A program made the translations under genes and the position numbers. Shown here piece by piece: positions 52,005 through 59,538 of a stretch of 64,000 bases of DNA; the stretch's first letter is position 1; each line of letters begins with the position of its first letter. Where the stretch lies: assembly GCA_022791875.1 (NCBI GenBank), contig JAAVZX010000019.1, positions 62,001 to 126,000 on the forward strand. The letters are read 5' to 3'. A model generated the notes under the pieces. The model did not search any database, was not told where the DNA came from, and saw only the letters and a list, made by a program, of their open reading frames with translations. Origin of the DNA: Oscillibacter sp. Lineage in GTDB: Bacteria; Bacillota; Clostridia; Oscillospirales; Oscillospiraceae.

Positions 52005-53072
52005 TTACTTCTCCTCCTTTAACAGCAGATCCAGCGCGTTGATCAGCGCTTCCATCTGCGTTTTCGATCCGATGGTGATTCGTAAGTAGTCCCGGATGCG
52101 GTCCTTGTCGAACCAGCGGACCAGGATGCCCCGCTCTTTCAGCGTCCTGTAGATGGTTTCGCCGGAGAGGCGGTCCGATTTCGCGAAGACAAAATTTGCA
52201 GAGGACGGCAGGACGGTGAAGCCCAGGTTTTCCAGCGCTTCCACGGTCCAGACACGGGTTTCCCGGACAGTCCGGCAGCACGATTGGAAATAGTCTTCGT
52301 CCTCCACGGCTGCGGCGCCGGCCAGGAGGGTCAGGCGGTTCACGTTGTAGGGGTTAAAGCTGTACTTCACACGGTTCAGGTCCGCGATCAGCCCGGCGCT
52401 GCCCATGGCGAAGCCCAGGCGGCCTCCGGCCAGGGAGCGGCTCTTGGACATGGTCTGCACCACCAGCAGGTTTTCGTACCGCCCGATCAGCGGGACGCAG
52501 CTCTCCCCGCCGAAGTCGATGTAGGCTTCGTCGACGATCACGACCCGGTTCGGGTCCTTTTCAAGGAGGCGCTGAATATCCGCCGCGGGCACCGTCATGC
52601 CCGTGGGAGCATTGGGGTTCGCTATTACAATTGTACCCGGAAAATCCATGTAATCTTCCACGTTGATGGAAAAATCTTCGCGGAGGGGCACGATTTTTGC
52701 GTTCAGGCCGAAGAGGGCGCTCTGGGCGGTGTAGAAGCCGTAGGTGATGTCAGGATAGGCCGCGCCCACCCCCTCGCCGCAGAAGGCCCGGAAGGCAAAG
52801 GCAAGGATTTCGTCGGAGCCGTTGCCGGTGATTACGTTTTCCGACTTGAGATTATAGCGTCCGGCGATGGCGGCGTTCAGGGCGGCGCAGGTGGGATCGG
52901 AGTACAGATACAGTTTTCCGACCTCCGCCTTGGATATCGCCTCCAATACCTTGGGGGACGGAGGAAACGGGCTCTCATTGGTATTTAATTTAATGTACTG
53001 CTGATCCTGGGGCTGCTCGCCGGGGGTGTACGGGTCCAGGCGCTGCGCCTCGGGTGAGAGAAACTTGCTCAT
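52005..53072 (-). CDS. hisC: Histidinol-phosphate aminotransferase
   Basis: A 355-residue class II-like PLP aminotransferase: KLNTNESPFPPSP, ENVITGNGSDEIL, IANPNAPTGM, VIVDEAYIDFG and TMSKSRSLAGGRLGFAMG with the PLP-Lys in SKSRSLAG. HisC makes histidinol phosphate. It lies between hisD and hisB with small gaps. Confidence 0.97.
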   Translation of the reverse strand: MSKFLSPEAQRLDPYTPGEQPQDQQYIKLNTNESPFPPSPKVLEAISKAEVGKLYLYSDPTCAALNAAIAGRYNLKSENVITGNGSDEILAFAFRAFCGEGVGAAYPDITYGFYTAQSALFGLNAKIVPLREDFSINVEDYMDFPGTIVIANPNAPTGMTVPAADIQRLLEKDPNRVVIVDEAYIDFGGESCVPLIGRYENLLVVQTMSKSRSLAGGRLGFAMGSAGLIADLNRVKYSFNPYNVNRLTLLAGAAAVEDEDYFQSCCRTVRETRVWTVEALENLGFTVLPSSANFVFAKSDRLSGETIYRTLKERGILVRWFDKDRIRDYLRITIGSKTQMEALINALDLLLKEEK

Positions 53073-53100
53073 ATCGAAAAACCACTTCTTTCTTTGGTAA

Positions 53101-54378
53101 TCAGTCCAGCTTCCGGCTCAGGGCGGAGCGGGCGTGGCCCTCCAGGCCCTCCCGGCGGGCGAAGTCCGCGATGCGGTCCGCGCAGGCGCTGAGGGTCGCC
53201 CGGTCGTAGTACAGGAAGCTGGAGCGCTTCATGAAGTCGTCCACGCCCAGGGGGCTGGAGAAGCGGGCCGTCCCGGCGGTGGGGAGGGTGTGGTTGGGGC
53301 CCGCGAAGTAGTCGCCCAAAGCTTCCGGGGTGTTCCGGCCCAGGAAGATGCTCCCGGCGTTTTTGATCTGCGGCAGCAGCGCGAAGGGCTCATCCACGCA
53401 CAGCTCCAGGTGCTCCGGCGCGATGCGGTTCACGGCCTCCACCGCCTTTTCCAGGCTGTCCGCCACGATGATTTTCCCGTTTTCCTCGATGGACTTCCGC
53501 GCCACGTCCCGGCGGGGCAGGTCTGCAAGCTGGGCCTCCATCTCCGCCTGAACGGCCTCCGCCAGGGCCTGGCTGTCCGTCACCAGCACGGCGGAGGACA
53601 GCACGTCGTGCTCCGCCTGGCTCAGCAGGTCCGCCGACACCCAGCGGGGGTCCGACTTCCCGTCCGCAAGCACTAAAATCTCGCTGGGTCCGGCGATCAT
53701 GTCGATGTCCACCATACCGAAGACTTTTCGCTTTGCCGTAGCCACGAAAATCCCGCCGGGGCCTACGATTTTGTCCACCCGCGGCACCGTCTCCGTGCCG
53801 TAGGCCAGGGCCGCAACCGCCTGGGCGCCGCCCAGCTTGAACACGTCCGTGACCTCCGCCAGCTCCGCCGCCATCAATGCCTCGGGGCTGATGGAACCGT
53901 CCTTTCTTGGCGGCGTAACCAGAACGATGTCCTGCACGCCTGCGATCTGAGCCGGGATTACGTTCATGAGGATGGTGGACGGAAAGGCTTCCGGGCTTCT
54001 GGGGACGCAGATGCCTACCTTTTCAATGGGCGTCCAGCGCTGGCCCATTACCATACCGCCGCGGTCCGTCAAAACAAAATCGTTGTGCCTCTGGTGCTCG
54101 TGAAAGCGGCGGATGTTCGCGGCGGCTTCCCGCAATGTCTCCAGGAAATAGGGGTCCACCGCCTCCCTGGCCTGGTCGAATTCCTCCGCCGTCACCCGCA
54201 GGTCTTTCAGCTCCGCGCCGTCGAAGCGCTTCGTATAATCCCGGAGAGCCGCGTCGCCGCGGGTGAGGACTTCCCGCAAAATTCCGTCTACGGCGGCGGG
54301 CACGTCTTCCTCTGCCTGGATATCACGATTCAGAAATTCCTCCGGCGTCAGCTTATCAAAATTCAGAATCCGGATCAT
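53101..54378 (-). CDS. hisD: Histidinol dehydrogenase
   Basis: A 425-residue zinc enzyme performing the last two oxidations: GICVPRSPEAFPSTILMNVIPAQ (at the place of the usual PGG.A.YPS), KLGGAQAVAALAYGTETVP, KIVGPGGIFVATAKR, DMIAGPSEILVLAD, ADLLSQAEHD and NAGSIFLGRNTPEALGDYFAGPNHTLPT. ATG at 54378 overlaps the hisZ-hisG stop by 4 bases (ATGA). Confidence 0.97.
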   Translation of the reverse strand: MIRILNFDKLTPEEFLNRDIQAEEDVPAAVDGILREVLTRGDAALRDYTKRFDGAELKDLRVTAEEFDQAREAVDPYFLETLREAAANIRRFHEHQRHNDFVLTDRGGMVMGQRWTPIEKVGICVPRSPEAFPSTILMNVIPAQIAGVQDIVLVTPPRKDGSISPEALMAAELAEVTDVFKLGGAQAVAALAYGTETVPRVDKIVGPGGIFVATAKRKVFGMVDIDMIAGPSEILVLADGKSDPRWVSADLLSQAEHDVLSSAVLVTDSQALAEAVQAEMEAQLADLPRRDVARKSIEENGKIIVADSLEKAVEAVNRIAPEHLELCVDEPFALLPQIKNAGSIFLGRNTPEALGDYFAGPNHTLPTAGTARFSSPLGVDDFMKRSSFLYYDRATLSACADRIADFARREGLEGHARSALSRKLD

Positions 54379-55949
54379 GCCGTCACCACCTCCGTCAGCT
54401 TTTCCAAAAGGGTATCGATCTCCCTGCGCTTGAACTGGTAGCTGGCACGGTTGGCGATGAAGCGCGCCGAAATGGGCATGAACTCCGTCAGCACCCGCAG
54501 GTCGTTTTCTTTCAGGGTCGTACCCGTCTCCACGATGTCCACAATCACGTCGCTCAGGCCCAGAATGGGGGCCAGCTCGATGGAACCGTTCAGCTTGATG
54601 ATGTCGATGTCCCGGCCCTGGGCGGCGTAGTAGTTCTTCGCGATGTTCACAAACTTCGTCGCCACCCGCAGGGAGCGCCCCGGATCGTCCTTGAAATCCT
54701 TCGGACCCGCCACGCACATCCGGCACTTGCCAAGGCCCGTGTCCAGCAGTTCGTACACGTCCGCGCCGGACTCCTGCAAAATGTCCTTGCCCACGATGCC
54801 GATGTCCGCCGCGCCGTGCTCCACGTAGATGGCCACGTCGCTGGGCTTCACCAGGAAGTAGCGGATGCCCGCCTCCGGGTTCTCCACCACCAGCTTCCGG
54901 GTGTCGTTGTAGTCCTCGGGACAGCCGTAGCCCACGCCCGCCAGGAGGCTGTAAACCTTATCCCCTAGACGCCCCTTGGGCAGAGCCACATTCAGCATGA
55001 TCCGCTCCCCGTCCTGGGGTGAAGGCGCCTCACACAGGCGGTCCAGCTCATCGAGGTAGAGGGCAAAACCTACGGCCTTTGCGCCGGGGCGGAAACGCGC
55101 CGCAAGGGGGTCGTAGCGTCCGCCCTTGAGGACCGCGCGGGGCAGGCCCGCCAGGTAGCCTTGCAGGACCAGGCCGTTGTAGTATTCCATATCGTTGACA
55201 AGAGACAGGTCCAGGCGCAGGCGCTGTCCCTCCGCCGTCAGGGCTTCGCACAGCGTCCGCAGCTCCGTGAGGGCCGCACCCATGGAGGCATTGAGCGCCA
55301 GGGGTTCCGCGGCTTCCAGGACGGCTTCCCAGTCCCCCGCCAGGGTGTTCAGGCGGCACAGCGCGTCGGTGCCCTGACGGGAGAGGCCCGCTTCCGCGGC
55401 GGCGGCTTGCAGCTCGTGGAGGTTCCGGTCACGGATGCAGTTCAGGAGCTTGGGGCGCACGGTTTCCGGTGCGCCCACGGCGTCCAGCAGTCCGGCGACG
55501 TAGCCCATGTGGCTGGCCTCCAGAACGAAGTTCCGGCCCGTGAGAGCCAGGCTCCGGCAGGCCAGGGAGACGGCCTGGGCGGTCACGGCGTCGTCCACCG
55601 CCCCAATGCACTCCAGGCCCATCTGGCTGATTTCCTGGAAGGTGTGGCTCTCCTGGCTGGGGCGGTAGACGTTTTCCACATAGTAGAAGCATCCGCACCC
55701 ACCGTTTTCCACCTGTGCGTTTTTGGCGATGGACAGGGTGACGTCGGGTTTCAGGGCCAGCAGCCGCCCGTCCAGGTCGGTGAAGGTGATAACCTGATCG
55801 CTGGCCAAAAAGCTGCGGTTCTGCTGATAGAGCCCATATTCCTCAAAGCGCCCCATCCGGTACTGCCGGAACCCGGCCTGCTCGAAGAGCAGCCGGAGCT
55901 GCAAAGCGGCCCGCTCCTGAGGCCGCAGAATATTCAAATCAAGTTCCAT
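54375..55949 (-). CDS. hisZG: HisZ-HisG fusion: ATP phosphoribosyltransferase with regulatory domain
   Basis: One 524-residue chain starts with a HisZ (histidyl-tRNA synthetase-like) domain, about residues 1-310. Its class II synthetase blocks are FTDLDGRLLALKPDVTLSIAKN, YYVENVYRPSQ, EISQMGLECIG and a late KGGRYDPLAARF. A short-form HisG follows from about residue 317 (IMLNVALPKGRLGDKVYSLL) with GIVGKDILQESG and the PRPP loop VDIVETGTTLKENDL. In most bacteria with short HisG, HisZ is a separate subunit; here both are covalently joined. The HisG part lacks the C-terminal ACT-like domain, so feedback control must come from HisZ. First gene of the his operon. Confidence 0.95.
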   Translation of the reverse strand: MELDLNILRPQERAALQLRLLFEQAGFRQYRMGRFEEYGLYQQNRSFLASDQVITFTDLDGRLLALKPDVTLSIAKNAQVENGGCGCFYYVENVYRPSQESHTFQEISQMGLECIGAVDDAVTAQAVSLACRSLALTGRNFVLEASHMGYVAGLLDAVGAPETVRPKLLNCIRDRNLHELQAAAAEAGLSRQGTDALCRLNTLAGDWEAVLEAAEPLALNASMGAALTELRTLCEALTAEGQRLRLDLSLVNDMEYYNGLVLQGYLAGLPRAVLKGGRYDPLAARFRPGAKAVGFALYLDELDRLCEAPSPQDGERIMLNVALPKGRLGDKVYSLLAGVGYGCPEDYNDTRKLVVENPEAGIRYFLVKPSDVAIYVEHGAADIGIVGKDILQESGADVYELLDTGLGKCRMCVAGPKDFKDDPGRSLRVATKFVNIAKNYYAAQGRDIDIIKLNGSIELAPILGLSDVIVDIVETGTTLKENDLRVLTEFMPISARFIANRASYQFKRREIDTLLEKLTEVVTA

Positions 55950-56014
55950 TTGGAAAGAACTCCTCCTCCCAGCCGCCCCCGAAGCGAAGCGAGGGCCACC
56001 CGGTAATTGCCCCT

Positions 56015-56058
56015 AGTGTACACCAATCTTTTAACAAAGTAAAGCGCTAATTCGCTAA
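56015..56058 (-). promoter_or_regulatory. Histidine operon promoter with upstream TTAGCG direct repeats
   Basis: Minus strand TTTACT (56043-56038), 17 bases, TACACT (56020-56015). Directly upstream TTAGCG occurs twice with an 8-bp period (56058-56053 and 56050-56045), the second touching the -35. The leader of about 60 bases is too short for a T-box or His-leader peptide. A second dyad ATACG..CTA/TAG.CGTAT lies at 56085-56106. The repeats are plausible sites for a his-specific repressor. Confidence 0.75.
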
Positions 56059-56139
56059 CAAGATAAATTCTCCCATTTCCACAAATACGCCTATCGTTAG
56101 ACGTATCATGCCCAACATCCTGCCATACGGGGGACGAGG

Positions 56140-56203
56140 GACGGGGGGCCTCCTTGGATTCTCCGCCAGGGAGGCAAGCGCCTCCCTGGACCCTAGCAGA
56201 TCA
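56140..56203 (+). repeat. Family A hairpin repeat, copy 10 (truncated)
   Basis: Only the second hairpin is complete: CCAGGGAGGC/GCCTCCCTGG, preceded by GGGGCCTCCTTGGATTCTCCG and ended by CCTAGCAGATCA. The first stem has lost its left arm. It lies 3' of fumC beyond the B element. Confidence 0.8.
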
Positions 56204-56251
56204 CCCTATTATGTTAAACATGCCGTTTTCCAACATCCATCATAACAATAC

Positions 56252-56386
56252 CTTCCGCAAAACAAGGTTTTGCGGAACCGACGCACCCATCCCGACGCAC
56301 AGGCCACAACGCCCACCGGATTCGCGTCGAGTTAAAGCTCTTTTCGCTTCCTTTTCTCTCGAGAAAAGGAAGCCGCCGGAGGCACC
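56252..56386 (-). repeat. Family B two-hairpin element, copy 5 (3' of fumC)
   Basis: In fumC sense: GCCTCCGGCGGC, hairpin 1 TTCCTTTTCTC/GAGAAAAGGAA, CGAAAAGAGCTTTAACTCG, then hairpin 2 CCGCAAAAC/GTTTTGCGG. Compared with copy 4, hairpin 2 has a G-C pair replaced by A-T on both arms. Confidence 0.9.
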
Positions 56387-56391
56387 CCCGT

Positions 56392-57750
56392 TCACACCAT
56401 CTTTTCAGGACGCACAGTTTCGTCAAACTCCGTTGCTGTCAGAAGGTTCAGGGATAGAACGGCTTCTTTCAGCGTTGTACCGTCGTGCAGGGCTTTTTTG
56501 GCGCATTCTGCTGCTTTTTCGTAGCCAATTTTGGGCGTCAGGCATGTTACGAGCATCAGGGAATTGTTGAGGTTTTGTTCCATTCGCTCCGCGTCTGGGA
56601 CGATTCCCTCTACGCAATGTAGCCGGAACGACTCCATGGCGTCTGCCAGGAGGCGTGCTGATTGTTGGAAATTGTAAGCTGAAACCGGAAGGAATACGTT
56701 TAGCTGGAAGTTGCCCTGGGAGGCCGCGAAACCAATCGCCGCGTCGTTGCCCATGACCTGTACTGCGGCCATGGTGACGGCTTCGCACTGCGTTGGGTTC
56801 ACTTTTCCCGGCATGATGGAGCTTCCCGGCTCATTTTCCGGGATGTGCAGTTCGCCCATGCCGCAGCGTGGGCCGCTGGCCTGCCAGCGGATGTCGTTGG
56901 CGATTTTCATGAGGTTTGCCGCCAGCGCTTTCAGGGCCCCGTGGGCGAAAACCAGCGCGTCTTTGCTTGTGAGGGCGTGGAATTTATTGCCGTCCGGTAC
57001 GAATGGCAGTCCAGTCAGATCCCGAAGCTCCTTGCAGACCATCTCGTCGTAGCCCTTCGGCGCGTTCAGTCCCGTGCCCACGGCGGTGCCGCCGATTGCC
57101 AGACGGCACAGTTCTTCCAACGCCGCCTGAAGCATCCGACAGGGGGCCTCCGTCAGCTCCCGCCAGCCGGAGACTTCCTGCGCAAAGCGCAGCGGCGTCG
57201 CGTCCTGCAAATGGGTCCGCCCGATGCGGATCAAGTCCGGGTACGCCGCTTCCAGACTTGCGAAAGCGTCTGCGAGGCGTTCCGCCGCAGGAATGACTTG
57301 TGTTTTCACGCTCAGCGCCGCCGCGATATGCAGCGCCGACGGGTAAGTATCGTTGGAGGACTGGGACGCGTTTACGTGGTCGTTGGGATGCAGCGTCACG
57401 CCCCGTTCCGCCGCCAGGTGGGCAATGACCTCGTTGACGTTCATATTCGTCTGCGTCCCGCTCCCGGTCTGCCAGACCACCAGCGGGAACTCGCCGTCCC
57501 ACTTCCCTTCCCGGATTTCGCGGCATGCGCCGGCAATGGCGTCAGCCTGTTTCTGTGAGAGCTTCCCGGCGGCGGCGTTGGCCTTTGCGCAGGCTTCTTT
57601 CAGGTACGCGAAAGCGGTGATAATCTCTTTTGGCTGGCGCTCCCCGCCGACTTTGAAATTCTCAAAGCTCCTTTGGGTCTGCGCGCCCCAGTGCCTGTCG
57701 GCGGGCACGGCGATTTCGCCCATGGTATCATGCTCGATGCGGGTCTTCAT
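56392..57750 (-). CDS. fumC: Class II fumarate hydratase
   Basis: FumC interconverts fumarate and malate. The 452-residue enzyme of the fumarase/aspartase superfamily carries [50 protein letters not shown] and the signature [19 protein letters not shown] at 57750 follows GAGGGGGATGCC. A promoter lies upstream and a family B element follows the stop. Argininosuccinate lyase and aspartase share the signature, but the [14 protein letters not shown] block fits fumarase. Confidence 0.96.
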   Translation of the reverse strand: MKTRIEHDTMGEIAVPADRHWGAQTQRSFENFKVGGERQPKEIITAFAYLKEACAKANAAAGKLSQKQADAIAGACREIREGKWDGEFPLVVWQTGSGTQTNMNVNEVIAHLAAERGVTLHPNDHVNASQSSNDTYPSALHIAAALSVKTQVIPAAERLADAFASLEAAYPDLIRIGRTHLQDATPLRFAQEVSGWRELTEAPCRMLQAALEELCRLAIGGTAVGTGLNAPKGYDEMVCKELRDLTGLPFVPDGNKFHALTSKDALVFAHGALKALAANLMKIANDIRWQASGPRCGMGELHIPENEPGSSIMPGKVNPTQCEAVTMAAVQVMGNDAAIGFAASQGNFQLNVFLPVSAYNFQQSARLLADAMESFRLHCVEGIVPDAERMEQNLNNSLMLVTCLTPKIGYEKAAECAKKALHDGTTLKEAVLSLNLLTATEFDETVRPEKMV

Positions 57751-57787
57751 ACGGCATCCCCCTCTGATTGTAAGAAAATGATACCCC

Positions 57788-57816
57788 ATTATACAAGGAA
57801 ACCGCCGCTAAAACAA
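57788..57816 (-). promoter_or_regulatory. fumC promoter
   Basis: Minus strand TTGTTT (57816-57811), 17 bases, TATAAT (57793-57788). Confidence 0.75.
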
Positions 57817-57853
57817 CCCCATTTCGCGAAAGTTCCGCCTTAATCCCGCCAGA

Positions 57854-58546
57854 TCACGTAGACTCATCGTCCATCTTCGCCCGCAGCTTCTCCAGTGCCC
57901 GCTTCTCAATGCGCGACACATAGCTCCTTGAAATCCCAAACGAAGCCGCAATCTCCCTCTGCGTCAGCGGCACCGTCCCCCCCAGCCCATACCGCAGCCG
58001 GATAATCTCAGCCTCCCGCGCCGTCAAACACTCCCGCACCAGCCGGTGCAGCCGCAGCGCGTTATCCCGGTCATGCAGATCATCCAGCATCGTATCGTCG
58101 ACGCCTACGATATCCATCAGCTGCAAAGCGTTGCCATCCTTGTCCGACTCGATAGAGTCCGACAGAGACACCTCGCTTTGCAGCTTCTTCTGGCCTCGGA
58201 AGTACATCAAAATCTCATTCTCGATGCACCGCGCCGCATAAGTAGCCAGCCTGGCCCCCTTCGACGCATCAAAGCTGGAAATCCCCTTAATAAGCCCAAT
58301 GGTCCCAATAGAAATCAAGTCCTCCTGATCGGCGTTCTGTGTATAATATTTCTTAATAATATGCGCCACCAGCCTCAGATTCCGCTCAATCAGCACCCTC
58401 CGCGCCTCCTGGTCCCCCTGTGCATACTTCTCCAGCCATTCCCGCTCCTCCGCCGCGCTCAGCGGCTTCGGGAACGATCCCCCGCCCGACAAACGCAGCG
58501 TAAACAGCAGCGTATTGGCAAACACCAGCAGTGCCGCAGACAACAT
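57854..58546 (-). CDS. sigK: Sporulation RNA polymerase sigma factor SigK (pro-form, uninterrupted)
   Basis: A 230-residue sigma-70 factor. The N-terminal 20 residues (MLSAALLVFANTLLFTLRL) are hydrophobic, like the membrane-anchoring pro-sequence removed by SpoIVFB, followed by FPKPLSAAEE. Region 2 reads ARRVLIERNLRLVAHIIKKY, DLISIGTIGLIKGISSFDASKGARLATYAARCIENEIL; region 4 reads LTQREIAASFGISRSYVSRIEKRAL. SigK drives late mother-cell genes during sporulation. No skin-type element interrupts the gene. ATG at 58546 follows GGAGGGGCT. Confidence 0.96.
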   Translation of the reverse strand: MLSAALLVFANTLLFTLRLSGGGSFPKPLSAAEEREWLEKYAQGDQEARRVLIERNLRLVAHIIKKYYTQNADQEDLISIGTIGLIKGISSFDASKGARLATYAARCIENEILMYFRGQKKLQSEVSLSDSIESDKDGNALQLMDIVGVDDTMLDDLHDRDNALRLHRLVRECLTAREAEIIRLRYGLGGTVPLTQREIAASFGISRSYVSRIEKRALEKLRAKMDDEST

Positions 58547-58709
58547 AGCCCCTCCAATCTTTTCCAGGCGCGCCGCGCCCGCGCCGCACTTTTGCGGCAG
58601 GCGGCTTGCCGGATTCCAGCCCGCACTCGCGGTCCACTTCCAGACTATGAAGCCCAGGGAAGTCCCTATTCAGCCCCATGCAGCCATCTGCAAATATGTT
58701 CACAAAAGG

Positions 58710-58738
58710 TTGAAAATCCTGCCACATCATGGTATACT
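58710..58738 (+). promoter_or_regulatory. Promoter of the rhomboid protease gene
   Basis: TTGAAA (58710-58715), 17 bases, TATACT (58733-58738), with TGG before the -10. Confidence 0.8.
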
Positions 58739-58763
58739 CAGGGCAAACGAAAGAGGTGATACC

Positions 58764-59345
58764 ATGAACAAGCTGCCAAAACCCCGCATCTCCATGAACG
58801 CTCCGGTAATTCTGACCTTCACACTTCTCTGCCTCTGCGCCCTGATTCTGGGCGCCCTCACCGGCGGACACGCCACCGTCCAATTCTTCGAGGTCTACCG
58901 CTGCCCCCTCTCCGACCCCCTGGCCTATCTCCGCTTCTTCACCCACGTCCTCGGCCACAGCGGCTACGCCCATTTCATCAACAACATCGTCCTCATTCTC
59001 GTCCTCGGCCCCAGCCTCGAAGAGTGCTACGGAAGCCTCAGCATCACCTTCGTAATCCTCCTCACCGCCCTCATCTCCGGCCTCATCCAGTTCACCTTCT
59101 TCCCAAACACCGCCCTCCTCGGCGCCAGCGGCGTCGTCTTCGCCATGATCCTACTCTCATCCTTCTCCGGCGCAAAACAAGGCACCATCCCCGTCACCCT
59201 CCTCCTCGTCGCCGTCTTCTACATCGGCGGCGAACTCAAAGACGCTCTCACCGTCCACGACAACATCTCCCACCTGACCCACATCATCGGCGGACTCTGC
59301 GGGACGGGCTTCGGGTTCTGGTTCGGACGGGCGAAAGCCCCCTGA
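58764..59345 (+). CDS. Rhomboid-family intramembrane serine protease
   Basis: A 193-residue polytopic protein with six predicted helices. The oxyanion HN motif lies in YAHFINNIVLIL, the catalytic Ser in LLGASGVVFAMILL (GASG motif) and the catalytic His in SHLTHIIGGLCGTGFGF. All needed catalytic residues are therefore present. Substrates are unknown. ATG at 58764 follows AAGAGGTGATACC. It is divergent from sigK, and its stop is followed immediately by a family B element. Confidence 0.92.
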   Translation: MNKLPKPRISMNAPVILTFTLLCLCALILGALTGGHATVQFFEVYRCPLSDPLAYLRFFTHVLGHSGYAHFINNIVLILVLGPSLEECYGSLSITFVILLTALISGLIQFTFFPNTALLGASGVVFAMILLSSFSGAKQGTIPVTLLLVAVFYIGGELKDALTVHDNISHLTHIIGGLCGTGFGFWFGRAKAP

Positions 59346-59505
59346 GCCTCCGGCGGGTTCCTTTTTCTTGAAAGAAAAAGGAACCGAAAAAGAACTTTTT
59401 AATACCGCTCTGTGGGTTGGGAGGTTGTTTTGGCTTCCCGCACGGTAACGGGGGATTCAGCAAGCGGGACATGCCATTTTATGGCATGTCCCGCGGTGTT
59501 TTTTT
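59346..59505 (+). repeat. Family B two-hairpin element, copy 6, with terminator hairpin
   Basis: After the rhomboid stop: GCCTCCGGCGG, hairpin 1 GGTTCCTTTTTCTT/AAGAAAAAGGAACC-type (59357-59384), CGAAAAAGAACTTTTTAATACC, then hairpin 2 with perfect 13-bp arms CGGGACATGCCAT/ATGGCATGTCCCG (59465-59493) followed by CGGTGTTTTTTT. Here hairpin 2 is a textbook terminator. Spacer phrases (AATACCGCTCT, CACGGTAAC) match copy 1. Confidence 0.88.
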
Positions 59506-59538
59506 GGGCTTTCTTTTTTGGGGAATTCGGTTTTTTGT

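Noticed and set aside
55949-56020. T-box or histidine leader peptide for the his operon
   Set aside because: The leader is about 60 nt, with no specifier-loop structure, no TGGNACCGCG-like T-box and no run of His codons.
57854-58546. Interrupted sigK (skin element)
   Set aside because: The 230-codon frame is continuous from pro-sequence to region 4, so no excision is needed.
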